Shown here piece by piece: positions 12,509 through 24,900 of a stretch of DNA of 64,000 nucleotides. A program made the translations under genes and the position numbers. This DNA is from Sapria himalayana (taxonomy: Eukaryota; Streptophyta; Magnoliopsida; Malpighiales; Rafflesiaceae), in contig JAREIK010003411.1 in assembly GCA_029783825.1 (NCBI GenBank), positions 1,628,966 through 1,692,965 of the forward strand, given 5' to 3'. Within the stretch, counting starts at the first letter, position 1; every line of letters begins with the position of its first letter. Under the pieces are notes generated by a model. It was not told where the DNA came from. It saw only the letters and a program-made list of their open reading frames with translations, and searched no databases.

Positions 12509-13141
12509 TGTTCTAAACCAAAACCCAATTGAGGAATACTGGACTAATCAATAGGGAAAAAACAAAATAGTTAAGTATTACCCTTATTGGGGTTATCCAG
12601 CAAGCATAGGTTGAAAGTTACATAAAACGATCTTACTCACAAAATTAGATAACCCAATTGATATCATTAAGGCCTTAAAAGATTTTGGAAGTTATAAAAG
12701 TAAAGGAGCGAGTACACCAATTGAGTCTTGAGCACCTTAATGAAAGAGGAGACATAATCATTACTTTTTTAACTTTTGTCTTTTATTTTAATTTATTCAC
12801 TAATTATAATTACTAGGATTATAATTATTGCCTAGTTGAATGGTTTGTCTTGAACACTTATATATATCATTTTTTGGAATAAAATAACCAGATACTTTTC
12901 TGGTGAGAGTAAACATTTTTGCTCTTTGAGAACTTTTTGAACTATTAGGATTTTTTGTGATGTTAATCTATGACTTATCAATTAATCCTTCGTAATTGAT
13001 TGTAACATCATCACTAAATCTAAGTTCTTGCTTCTCTATAGGAAACAAGTTGAGGTTATTTCTTACATTTATGATTGTAGAATGATCTTGGTCATAAAAT
13101 CTAATCACAAGTCTCATTACTTTTTAGTGAGGTTCATATCA
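12509..13141 (+). repeat. gypsy-1 right (3') LTR
   Basis: Begins tgttctaaaccaaaaccc and ends ttcatatca, matching the termini of 1656-2342. It follows directly after the integrase end and a short purine run (aaaattaggag). Confidence 0.7.
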
Positions 13142-13843
13142 ATGCCCTTTTAGGAAATAAGTATAGAGTAAAGAAATAAGAGAAGGTGTTGGACCTTTAG
13201 CTCAAAATTACATTACACATATAAAGATAGCATATTTGATCAACACTAGGTGAGCAAGAGTTTGATCTCCCAATAGGCAACCACCTAGAATGAGGCATAG
13301 AGCAACAAGAGGAAAGACAAGTAGTAATGAGAAATGACTATCAAGAGAAACATAGCAGGGTGATCTATGTGAGTGAATATATAATTTTTTATTTAATCAC
13401 ACCATATAAGAAAAAATTATGGGTTACCTTCCAAGCAGCATATGTTTAATGTCTATAGCTATACCTCTACTAAAGTTTTCCATTTGTCTATAATCTCTAT
13501 CAATCATGCTTATGCTAACATTAACTTATAATCTTTTACTATATTTCTCCTTGCATTTTATGTGTTTGCCAGTAATACTATATAAAAAACTATCTTAACA
13601 ATAATTTCAACATAGATCAATGGCATTGAATGGCTATTTTTTTTTCGGTCACGACATTATGTTGTTTCATAGTTTTTTTGACTTTCTTGACCTCCTCACA
13701 ACTAATCGAAATTATTTCAGCCATGTAAAAATTCTGATATAACACATTCTTTAAGCACGCCCAAGTTAGTATCTTCAAATCTCATTTCAAGTTGTCGTAT
13801 TCATTTTTTTTTTCTACTTCATTGGCTCTTCTTGTCTCAAATA

Positions 13844-13935
13844 GAAACTTGGTGATTATGTCCTCAAATGAAACTTGGTGATTATATCCTTAAATGAAAC
13901 TTGGTGATTATATCCTCAAATGAAACTTGGTGATT
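13844..13935. repeat. 26-bp tandem repeat, about 3.5 copies
   Basis: Units start gaaacttggtgattat at 13844, 13870, 13896 and 13922; the last is partial and runs into a hairpin. Confidence 0.9.
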
Positions 13936-13964
13936 TCATTTGATAAGTATTATCAAATGAAATC
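13932..13964. repeat. Perfect 14-bp inverted repeat, 5-nt loop
   Basis: Arm gatttcatttgata pairs with tatcaaatgaaatc around agtat. It lies on the tail of the 26-bp tandem array and no coding context explains it. Confidence 0.9.
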
Positions 13965-14159
13965 TTTTCATGACTCTCATATCTTAGATATCCATAGCTT
14001 TCTACATTTTAATTATAGAACTAATTCAAATTGCTATTATGTATGAGATAGAAATCACTACTTAATAGAACATAGGCTTCATCATATTAATAAATTGAGT
14101 TGTACACATTCATCTTCTACTATCAAAGTTCTCTTTTGATATTTTCACTTTCTAGGTAT

Positions 14160-15640
14160 TGATGTATTAGCTCGATCCTATAGTTTTGCTCTGTTAATTT
14201 TTGGTTACAAAAATAAAATAAAAAAATTATAGCATAAGATACAAATACTAACACAAGACAAGTAATACAAATCAAAGCTCAAAAAGAAGATAATGTTATC
14301 CAAATTATTAAAAACAAAACTATCTTTTTTCATGGATAATTATGGCAACTAAAGTTGACTAACCAAAATAAATAATTCTCAATAATAGTACCAAAAAAGT
14401 ATTGCTACTTTATTTTGATCCTCAATTTTTAGGATTGAGAAATATCTCAAAATCTATATCGTCTAGTTGTTATTATCTTTGGTTACAAGATATTGGATTA
14501 TTATAAGAATACCATAGTATCCTATTGGCATATAAGGTGATTTTCATATATTAGGCCCTTCCTAATGATGATTCTCTCATAGGTATATCATTGGTACTTT
14601 ACTAATAAAATGATAATTTTTTTTACTCAATATCATTCACAAGTCCATACATTTTAGACAACTCATCATTTATCCATGATAATTATTTCATATATATATT
14701 CTTATTATTTGACTTCATGTGTCATACAAATATGAATTTATATTGTATAAATAGTAATTGTATTTTTGGCTTCATAAGTATCATACTCACATAATTAACA
14801 TATAATTTTTCTCAAAACTCACTAATAGAAGTAATATGATAGAAATTAATTTGCAATACTATTACACCTAATGAGTTATCTTTACTTGTGTATGTCTCAT
14901 GACTTACCTATCACAATCAACTATATTGATATACAACTCATACACTAAAGGTGAAATCTTTAGGATAATATTCTATAAAACTCCTTCATCAATTAAAAGT
15001 TAGTTTCTCTAAGATATGCATAGTTGATTGACTTATAAAAATATTTATATTTTTAGTTTTATAAGCATCACACTTGCATGATTAAACTTATCTTAATATT
15101 GGGTTTTGATATAAAAGTTTGTCTTACATGTCATGATCAGAAAGATTATCAGTTTTTTTCTATCATTATACATGAGTATTCTTTGTGACTTATCTTTCAC
15201 CATCTACTATAATAACACAATTGCAGCTTTGTTAAAATACCTAATTTTTATGGTTATGTTCATCCCAAAAACTAGTTGGGTGAGAATCTATCATCAAATA
15301 TTATTATATAAGTATATGAGTCATTAAAAGTAATAAAATAGATATTTGGTTATATATATCAATCTCATAAGGATTGAACTCAAAGTTATACCAGTCAACA
15401 ATAATTAACATATATTCTAGTAGGCATTATAAATAGGATTTGAGTCATAAATCCTAGAATCTAGAGATTATTGATATTTTATTTGTGATAAAATTTTATT
15501 TAGTCTTGTTATGGTCATGCTCATTCATAGAATGAAAGTTAAAATAATCATGAATAATCTTACCCTACTAGCAAAAAAATATAAAAATATTCATATATTT
15601 TAGCTTCATAAGTATCATTCTTGTAATGATTAAATATACT
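14160..15640. repeat. Degenerate LTR-like repeat, copy A
   Basis: Shares an ordered series of phrases with 20770-22700 and 37440-39980: a tagctcgatcctat-type start, gacttcatgtgtcat, ttttggcttcataagtatcatac, then a gttttgatata...tttgtct...catgagtat block. The same block order in three places marks one dispersed family. Its position next to gag-protease relics suggests an LTR of a gypsy family. Edges are approximate. Confidence 0.5.
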
Positions 15641-17883
15641 TCAATTTTGAGTTTTGGCATATTGGTTTGTCTCATACATCATAGTATGAAGGACTATTAC
15701 TTCCTTCCTTTTGTATGCATGAGAATGTTGTCTTTCTAATTTTCTCCTTGATTTTCTCTCGTCAGATGAATCTCGTCTCAACTTTTTAGTTATTTTCTCA
15801 TCTTTCCTCTTTTTTCTGATCATGTTTTTTCTCTCATTTTTCTTTTCAATTTCATCTGCTTTCTTTTGAGTATTGTAAATTTTTATTCTCACTTAATCTT
15901 CATACATTTGGGTAGGAGTTAATAGTATAAGAATAGTAAATCTTCTTATGAATTGAAAAGAATAATTATTGGTATAAGTCTGTTATGCTTGACTCACCTA
16001 TCAAATGGCCATGGCATGCCTAAAAGAATGTGTCCATCTTGCATAGGTACCACATTGCATAATACTTCATTTGTATACTTTCCAATTTGAAAAGACATTA
16101 ATACTTTTTTATTCAAGCATGGGTTCTTCAAAGTGAGTAATCCTAATTTTTATACCATGATTGTGATTTGGATATTTACACAACTTCCACCATCAATAAT
16201 CATACTAAATACATTAACTTTCACATGATATCTAAAATGAAATAGATTTTTCCACTATACTTCATCATCTTTTTCCTTGGCTTGCATACCTATAAATCTT
16301 CATGTAATCAATAATTTTCCTTGAATAGCTTCTTCCTCAATGTATCTTCTAAGGATGACATTGACCGAGTATCTTATTTATCATTAATTTTAATTTCTTA
16401 ATTATCTTTCAATAATAAGATCCACTTACATAGATATTGACTTGTTATGTGGCTTTTTCCAAGACACTTGAAGTATTTGATATCATGATTTCGAGTGGTA
16501 GAGATTTCAATGTTACTTTGATAATCATGATTGCCAAAATCAAGTTTTCGACTTCCATTTTGATTAGTTACTAGTAGCTTATTTATTTTTCTTCTATAAT
16601 TTGATTTTCTAGATGATTGGCCCAAGTTATGGTTTAGCCATGGGTTCCCCTTTGCCTTGAGCTTCTATTCAATTTTGATTTTCATATATACCAAATCTTT
16701 CATTTTCATATAATGATGAAACTCTATCATGTTTGTAATTTTTCATTTAGTTATTCTAGAAAAATAGCCATGATAGTCTTTTGATTTTCCTCAATATTAG
16801 CTCAAATCATAGCAATCTATAATTCTTTATAATAATCTTACACACTTACCCCTTTGTATAAAGCTTTATTATTTCTTATATAAGCCTCGATACTAATCAC
16901 TTAGAATAAACCTTTTTTTTATTACTAATTTCATCTCTTCTTATGTCTCTATTGGAGGTTCTCAATTTCGTCTTCTACTAATCACAAAATTGATCTCACC
17001 AAATAATAGCATATTCAATAAAGTCAATTGCTGCTAGTTTTATTTTTATTACATTAGAATAATTGTGACAATCAAAAACCAATTATATCATTTGTTCTCA
17101 TTCAAGAAAAGTTTTAGGTCATTTTTATTATAGGATTTAAGAATTCTCATCTTGATGCTTCCTAGGTTATTATTTCCATACTTTTTTTTCCTATCTAAAG
17201 TACCTATGTCTTCCTTGATTGATTATGGAAGCCTGCTCATCTTCTTCGTGGTCATCCATTCCATAGTTCTCACAGTAATTATTAGGATATTCTTTAGGCT
17301 AAATTTTCTTCTTCCTTCTTGGAGTATTCTATGATCACTCTAAATGGGTATTCTCAATAAGATCAAATCATTCATGGATGTGTCCTATTTTCTATTTCAT
17401 AATACTTTTTATTTTTCTCATTATAGCTTTCATGTATAATTTTGGATCAACATCTTTTGAAGAACTTTTATTAGTACAATTAAAAATTCTTTCAAAAACA
17501 AGTATCATTGTGTCATTCAACACTAATAAATTTATTTTGACTCTTATCTAATTTAAACAAACAAGAGTTGAGATTCAAGTAATAGTTTCTAAGAACTTAT
17601 CGAGTGATTAGATTTATTGAGGTAAATGAAACAATAACAATACAAATTTAGAGTAAATATAAATAATATTCAAAAAGAGACTCACAACAAATAATATACT
17701 ATATTCTTACTTTACTTCTTTTTTTTTAGTTTGTTTTTTTTTTTTGTAGAAAAGATACTACTAGATAGAAAATTTTATTAGATTAGAACTAATTTTAAAT
17801 ATAAGTTTAAGAAGAAAAAATAAAAATATCTTTAGATGAAAAGAAGATAAAAGTATTGAGATTAGAGCCAAGCTCTGATAGCA
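15641..17883 (-). pseudogene. gypsy-2 gag-protease remnant
   Basis: On the - strand, from high to low coordinates: primer site at 17883, a long AT-rich gag region, a zinc-knuckle relic at about 16430-16480 (YFKCLGKSHITSQYL, with the last cysteine lost), protease-region phrases at about 15970-16080 (YTNEVLCNVVPMQDGHILLGMPW), and a Lys/Glu/Arg-rich linker ORF at 15641-15892. These match the gypsy-1 gag-protease closely, so the two belong to related families. RT, RNase H and integrase are absent: the sequence goes directly into LTR-like copy A. The pol region was therefore deleted or replaced. Confidence 0.65.
17872..17883 (-). other. gypsy-2 primer-binding site
   Basis: The - strand reads tgctatcagagc, 11 of 12 bases complementary to initiator tRNA-Met. 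It is upstream of the gag relic as expected, placing the 5' LTR boundary near 17890. Confidence 0.7.
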
Positions 17884-17890
17884 AATAATA

Positions 17891-17991
17891 GGTTAGAAGG
17901 AGTGTGTTTTAGGGAAGGCAATAGGATGATCATAGGTTAGGAGGAGTGGGTTTTAGGGAAGGCAATAGGATGATCATAGGTTAGGAGGAGG
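17891..17991. repeat. 44-bp tandem repeat, about 2.3 copies
   Basis: Units 17891-17934 and 17935-17978 differ at only two positions; a third begins ggttaggaggag and breaks off. They sit just outside the gypsy-2 primer site and probably within its LTR. Confidence 0.9.
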
Positions 17992-20128
17992 GAAGAGGTA
18001 GAAGCAAGAGTAAGCATAAAGGTGAATCCATATGGGCATTTGTAGATTCAATTTCTTTTGAGGAGTGGACACCACTCACCTAACTTACTAAAATGAGGTT
18101 GGTCTATGATCAACATCATATTGAATTTTTTATAGTTGTTCAAATATACCTAATGCACCTTCAATTGCATTTCCTAATCATGGTCTAAGAGAAGTAGCTT
18201 AGTCAAGCATAACAGAGATGTCCATGAAGCCTAATGCATAATATGCCATTGACTTATCTGTGTCATACTACCTTTGACTAAAAAAACCTATCATGTTCAT
18301 ATCAAATGAGCCATTCCTTTAACTTATATAAAAATGGTACAAGGTATCACCATGGTGACAAAGACTAGATAAGGTGACATATGTTTCCATGAAGCAAACA
18401 AGTTGGCCTAATGTAGAACAAAATTTGAGAAGGCAAGATAGTTCTTATTGTCCATAGGGATACATAGAGATAAATCTCCATCTATGAACATGGAAAAAGC
18501 TATACGAGGGTTTGATCAGGATAAGTAAGCCATTATAGCTAGTGCATGAGCTCGTTTGCTCATCTTAAGATTCAAGTAGTTGGCCCAGGATTGGTTCAAA
18601 GGACATCTTAAGATTCAAGTGATTACAAGTGATATAACTAGCCAATCCATGAACAACCTATAGCTTATTAATGGGTAATGAATGGGATATAATAATTCCA
18701 CATCTTGAATGAACTTGCTTTTTTGTTCCATGCAGAGCTCTATTTCAATCAACATTGATGTTAGATATTCAATTCCATAAAAATTGGGCATCCATTTTTA
18801 AGGTACTCTCAAGTACAAGCAACCACATGTGTGGGACAAGTTTTTATTAGAGAAAATATAAGATATAGCACCAATACTAGTTCAAAATGCACTACTAACA
18901 TTGGTTCTAGTCCAAAGAGCAATGCTAAGGTAAAGCTGAGTACCTCTTCACTATTGAACTCCAACTCAAAGTTCAAGGGGATGACTTTGCCTGACAACAT
19001 CATCAATGAGAACCTTAAATGATGTAGAGATTCATATGAGATCTATGACAATCACATATTATGGGATCTAGCCATGCATTTGCTTGAAAAAGCTCTATGA
19101 TAATCTCATAGTCCTTCACCATATGTGGGTGATAGTAGAAAGTACTTGTTTCTTATTTGCATAGACATGGTCGACTAGTTGAATACAAGATCAAAAAGCT
19201 TCATGAAAAGTATCTTATGCTTGATTGGTTAGCTTCTTGCATCTACTTTTACTGACCCCAAACAAATCTTTCATTAGGGTGAAAAACCCTCAAGTCAAAG
19301 TGGCTACTAGTGAGGCAAATCTACACTTCCATTTTTTCATGCTGGAGGAAGTTCTAAGCCAACCCTTGATCACCTTTGAAGGGAGCCTTTTGATATCATA
19401 AAAAATAAAATCCACCTCTTGCTGTGGATGCCACTTCCCTAGAGGTTGGTGTTGATGACATAGGTTAGAGACCCTTTAAATTTTGGTGCATTCAACTATG
19501 ATTCTCTTCCACAACACTAGATTTGGATGAGGGAAGACTCATTTTAATCTTGTAGACCTTTTTTAGAAAGTGGGTCTTTTATTCCCCTTTAGTATGAAAC
19601 CTAATCATCTCTGCCTTTACTATAACTATTTTGAAGGATATTTGATTACATGTGAACTAGATCCAAAATAATCTTTCCAAGGGGATAAATTGATACATAA
19701 ACTTTTCCGTGAGAAATCTTCAAACTCTTGTCACTAGTTACTAGGCCTTAAAAGGGATTTCATACACAAAACTAGTTGGTCATAAATCAACTGCTTTATG
19801 TTTCTATTATGAACTAAGTGCTACTCTTTGAACTACTCACTGTGATGCTAGAACTACTGGATCAACCACAACTCAATATTAGGGACTATGACTAGAAGGA
19901 AAAGCTTTTTCTTTGATTTATGCTTGCTCTAACATGGATTGGCTATATTTTTAATAATATGTAGTTATTCATTATAAGTATAACCACCTTGGTAGTATGT
20001 ACTGGCATAAGTAAAGTGACTTCAGTAATATGGGCAATATGTTGTAGATTTGAGTTATTAACCATTTTGTTTTTGCTATTACCATGGATGTGAAGTGCAT
20101 ATAAATTGTTTATTATAGAACAACCCAT
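17992..20128. other. Unassigned stretch, no gene supported
   Basis: It is less AT-rich than its surroundings. A Ser/Thr/Asn-rich frame at 18831-19022 looks weakly coding-like but matches no domain I recognise. The segment may be an old retroelement interior. Confidence 0.35.
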
Positions 20129-20745
20129 TAGAATAAGAAAAATAATAATAATAAGAGAGAAGAATAAGAAAAGAATATAAAGAATAAGACGAATATGAAG
20201 AATAAGAAAGATAAGAAGAATAAGAATAATAAGAAGAATAATAAGAATAAGAAGAAAAAGTAGAATAAGTTGATTAAGAAGAATATGAATAATATGAATA
20301 AGAAGAAGAATAAGAAGAATAAGAAAAATAAGAAGACTAAGAAGAATACGAATTATAAGAAGAAAAAGAAAATAAATAGAATAAGAAAAATTATAAGAAT
20401 AAGAAGAATTATATGAATAAGAAGAATAAGAAGAATAAGAAGAATAAGTAGAATAAAAACAATAATAATAATAATAAGTAAAAGAAGAATAAAAAGTATA
20501 AAAAGAATAATAAGAATGATAAGATAAATAAGTAAAATAAGAAGAATAAGAAGAATAAGAAGAATAAAAACAAAAAGATTAATATGAAGAATAAGAAGAA
20601 TAAAAACAAAAAGATTAATACGAAGAATAAGATCACTAAGAAGTATATGAAAAATAAGAATAATAACTAGAATAAGAAGAATAAGAAGAATAAGAAGAAT
20701 AATAAAAATAAGAATAATATGAAAAATAAGAATAATAGTTTGATT
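20129..20745. repeat. Purine-only low-complexity block (AAGAAT-type)
   Basis: About 600 bp of aataagaagaat-type units, almost entirely A and G with scattered T on the + strand. The long Ile/Leu/Phe frames on the - strand here are artefacts of this composition. Confidence 0.95.
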
Positions 20746-20769
20746 AAAGATTAATTTTGGATATAAATT

Positions 20770-22700
20770 TAAAATTGAATTATCATAGAACAACCCATTT
20801 TCCTAATAGCATATAAAATATTTATCACCATTAACTTAGTTCTAATGATGGTTTCCTCGTAGATATCCCCTTAGTACTTTACAATTAAGATAACAAATCA
20901 TCCATGCTCGAGGTTCATTTATAAGTTAATACCTTTTAGGTAACTTATCAACTTTCCTAAATGGTTACTTAATATCAATAATCTTATTCTTCGATCTCAT
21001 GTGTCAAAAAATTAAGAACTATGGATTATAAGTATATACACTTTGACTTTGTATGCATCATACTAGCACAATTAACATATGTTTCCCTTAAATCTTTTTG
21101 ATATGAACCATATGAGGGAAAAAAACTCAAAGGGTTGCCACCATCTTGCGAGTCACAATACACTTACACACTAAATATGAAACCCTTAGGAGAATATTCA
21201 ATTGAATATCAATATCAATTGAGAATTAGTTCTTTTAAGACATTTACAATGAAGTAGCATGTAAAACCATTTATACTTTTGGCTTCATGAATTTTATACT
21301 CACAATAATTAATATACCTCAATTTCAAGTTTTAAGATATAGGTTTGTCTCATGCATTATAGTCGAAAGGGTTGTCACTTCCTTCCTACTATATATGCAA
21401 GTATGCCTCAAGAATTATATATCACTATCTATCATAATACTATGCATAAATCCACTAATTGTCAAATCCATAATTCAAATTTTATTTAATCACCATATCT
21501 ATTAATTTCTATTCCATAATAAAGATCAAATATAATAATTAATTACAAAATTATTCTTACATTACATAAATCATAATTATACAAATCTTAGATCTAAATT
21601 TAGCCTGACAATTAGGAGAGATTTCTAAGGTGCAAAATAAATCTTGTGAATCTTAGATTCCTATTGATAGCCCTTAGAAGAATCTAGGACAAAAGCCTTA
21701 ATCTCATGTTATTTTAGTTTATTTTCCTAATTCCACCTTAGATAGGGGAGTTTGAGAGTCACATCTTCAAACTATAGGGTTTAACATATGCTTACATCAT
21801 TTACTTGCTTGTGGATTCCCTAGAAAGTGCAAAAAAAGTACTACTAATATAATTTGTTTTAGTCTTTGTGCTTGGAGAAAAAGAAGAATATGTTTAGATC
21901 CTTCAATTTTTGTTCTCATTTCTCTTTTATATTTTGAAATTTTGGCATTTCTCTAATTAGATAGTCATAGCTTTCAAAAGATGCCACAACTTTGGACTTG
22001 CTCTCTTTTGCTCGAGGTCATGACTTTGAAAAGTAGTTGTGGCTTTAGAATGCATCCTAATCTTTCTGTAACACAAAGTTGTGGCACTGAGAAGTGTCCA
22101 TGACTTGTGTCTTTTATCTCTATAACAAAAAGTAATGATGCTGGTTGACTTTAATATTAATCTCTCTTCTACACCAAATGGCCATAGTGCTAGGAATAGC
22201 CATGGCATTACCCTTTGTCTTTCCATTATGTGAGATGATCATGGTACTAAAAATGAGCATGACTTTGGCCTTAATATTATATATATATATAATAGCTATG
22301 GCACTATGAATGATTAAGGTTTTGGCCTTAATCTTTCTAATATATTAAATGATCATGGCATTGAGAATGACCATGACTTTGGGCTTCACCTTTCTCATGT
22401 ATCAAATGGTCATTGTAGAGGAAATGGTCATGACTATGAGCTTCACATTTCTCAAGTATCAAATGGCCATGGTGCTTAGGATTAGTCATGGCTTTAGAAA
22501 TCAGTTTATACTTCATAGTCATGGCTTTGACTTCCCTTGAAAGAAAAGAGTCATAGCCTTGAAAAGTAATCTTACTTAAGTAATATTTTCTATAATATTA
22601 TGTATCAAAAAATTATGGCACTAAATAATTGCCATGACTTTTGTCTAATTAAGTTTGACTCAATTTTTGTAGCTCAAAAATTATGACTGAGAAAAAGTCA
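20770..22700. repeat. Degenerate LTR-like repeat, copy B, with minisatellite
   Basis: Carries the same ordered phrases as copies A and E (cttttggcttcat..., gttttaagatataggtttgtctcatgcat, gttgtcacttccttcct). It continues into a degenerate tandem array of catggc/catgac units, as copy E does. Confidence 0.5.
21961..22560. repeat. Degenerate minisatellite, unit about 57-60 bp
   Basis: Successive units follow the pattern atcatggca...atgaccatgacttt..., then cttcacctttctcatgtatc, then aaatg. The best-preserved units lie between about 22280 and 22510. Similar catggt/catgac units recur at about 39070-39800. Confidence 0.7.
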
Positions 22701-22706
22701 CAGCAT

Positions 22707-23443
22707 TGATGACAAGACCCAACCCGGATACCCTCCTAGGATTCCCCAGGTGGTCCCACCTAGTGAAGTCTCATGTACAATTCCTAAGGAATATTCAATG
22801 GAATCACACTTTAAGAAAGAAAATAAATACATCCATTAATATAAAAAAAATCTACAACAACTCAAATCCACAACTGACCTATCTTACCGTAGGACATAAC
22901 CACAAACACACATAATAAAGACTCATATGAGTTCAATACTAATATCAGAGCATTCTATGAGTATTTATGAATTTAGGGGTACACATGGAAATAAATAATT
23001 CCAATAAAATAAAGATAGATAGATAAGATAAAATACTGTAACTATCATAGAAAAGAGTGATGTAGAAGTTGGCGCGAGGTAGGAGGTCTCTATAAACTCC
23101 CTGGACCCAGGGAACAGATTTAAAATAATAAAATATAAGATAATAAATCTCAGTGAATGGCATAAATAAGGAAAAATAATATTTTTATTTTCAAAAAAAA
23201 ATTTCTTCCAAGACCTCACGTCCACTCTTTTGCAAGGCTCCCCATTTAAAATTATTTCACAAAACCTAAACTTATACCAAAATTAACAATATGAAAATCA
23301 TGCTCAAAAATTTAACTGAAATTATTATTAAGAAAATTATAACCTGAAATATAAAAATATCATTATAGCTTACTTCGAAACCAATAATTTACCATACCAT
23401 ATACCTACCAAACATCATGACCCTCAACATTGAAAGGTGTCAA

Positions 23444-23524
<81 letters not shown>

Positions 23525-24900
23525 CCATCGGGTAAACCTAACCTCGCGACTATGGAAATAATATATAACCGTTGGATGAAACAAACCTCATGATACTATG
23601 GCAAACCCAATGCACTATAATAAAAATACTGAATCGAACCTCTGGTATTATATGGTACATTAATTAAAAACAACTCACACTGTGTCTTTACTCACATATA
23701 CTTTTCTAACAATACAATATAATAAATTAAGAATTTATAAATTTAATTTCAACAACCCAATCAAATATATTGATAAATTTCAATTCATTAATTCATGCCG
23801 AAATTGAGAAATATCACATTGAAAATATTCATCATAACTAATTTTAAGCACCTAAAACTTTAAAAATATTTAACATGCTTAAAATCATAAAAAAAATCTC
23901 AAAATTCATTTTTTTAAATCAATAAATTTTCAAAATGGTTTAGAACCTCAATTCATGTACCAAAATATTTTAAAAATATAAACCACTCACTGACTACAGA
24001 TGCTCAATCCTATCCCCCCTGCAAGATCGTATATAGGCTCGGCATGATTGCTTGTAATATAATAAAAATATCATCTAGATTCCAATAATTAAACCAAAGA
24101 TATTAAGATGCCCCAAATATCTTATAATAATTTTTAGAACTATGAAACAATCCAAATTAAACTCCGACAAGTCCAATTATATGGTGTGTCTTATGGATCT
24201 AGTACCCAAAATTGGGGCTTTTTATCTAGAGGCCAATTTTTTGAAATTGAACCTTTCAATAAATCATAAAAATATTCAATTCTACTAATCCAAATTTTAT
24301 TTTTCCAAATTTGATCAATTGGTATACAATTTCAGTTCAAACTTTTTTAATAATTACCTTAAATGACCCAAAATTAGAAAACTAACCAAACGACATTCAA
24401 AATTTATAAATTTTATATCAGCAGAAAGCACGAGAGACCAAGAGCATAGTAGTACCCTTACATTGGCTCAAAAGTTCTGGTGGTGGCCAAAAAATATGAT
24501 CCAACTGGCATCCAAACTTCATTCCATCGTATCAAACGGTGAGGAATCTACGAATATGGACCACAAGAATGAATTTAGAGGGCCCAAAAATGTGGAGAGG
24601 GAGGTATGGGTCAACTTGGAATGGCTAGAAAATGACAAAATCTATGTAAAACCTAATTGGCCTGAAAATAGGTCAAAGCGACCCAGTTCGGGTTCCATGG
24701 GTCTTGGAGAATTTTTTTTTAGGGTTTTAGAGTTGAAAATGAGTATTTTGGGGCTAAGTTTTTATTTGACATATAAAACCAGGTTTATATAGAGCATGAG
24801 GTCATTTTCAAATTAATTATCAAATTAATTAGTTCTAATAAGATGATGAGGAAATATTATTTAAAAAAATATTCTTAAAATTCTTACCATATCAATATAA
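22707..24900 (-). repeat. Probable solo LTR of a Ty3/gypsy element
   Basis: The + strand starts tgatgacaagacccaaccc after agcat. On the - strand a good TATA box (ctatataaacc, about 24782-24792) is followed by a more GC-rich leader with gggtcgctttgacc-type phrases and then a long A/T-rich tail ending ggttgggtcttgtcatca. This is the layout of a long gypsy LTR (U3, TATA, R-U5). No internal primer site or coding relic adjoins it. The outer U3 edge is uncertain, so no target duplication was assigned. The frame at 24463-24792 is not considered a gene. Confidence 0.4.
23446..23523. repeat. (TAA)26 microsatellite
   Basis: Seventy-eight bases of uninterrupted TAA inside the LTR-like block. Confidence 0.97.

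Larger units (their letters stand above)
1656..13141 (+). mobile_element. Ty3/gypsy element gypsy-1, decayed, split by copia-1
   Basis: Two diverged direct repeats (1656-2342 and 12509-13141) flank a gag-protease block (2590-4284) and a reverse transcriptase, RNase H and integrase block (10268-12483), all read on the + strand. A primer-binding site follows the left repeat. Copia-1 (4285-9942 plus one 5-bp target copy) lies between protease and reverse transcriptase; without it the element would be about 5.8 kb, normal for plant gypsy elements. No 5-bp duplication is visible outside the LTRs (aatat left, atgcc right), as expected for an old copy or if an edge is misplaced. The order protease-RT-RNaseH-integrase marks it as Ty3/gypsy. 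Confidence 0.8.
13142..14159. other. AT-rich stretch with no gene recognised
   Basis: No reading frame or known domain is supported. It contains the short tandem repeat and hairpin listed separately. Confidence 0.45.

Noticed and set aside
18831..19022. Ser/Thr/Asn-rich frame as a small host gene
   Set aside because: No recognisable domain, no splice or promoter support, and the surroundings are retroelement-like; left as unassigned.
20353..20793. A 146-codon Ile/Leu/Phe-rich frame on the - strand, resembling a membrane protein
   Set aside because: It is the complement of the AAGAAT low-complexity block; the composition alone gives Ile, Leu and Phe codons.
24463..24792. A 109-codon + strand frame with many Trp and Pro
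   Set aside because: It overlaps a likely LTR leader and TATA box read on the opposite strand and has no domain.
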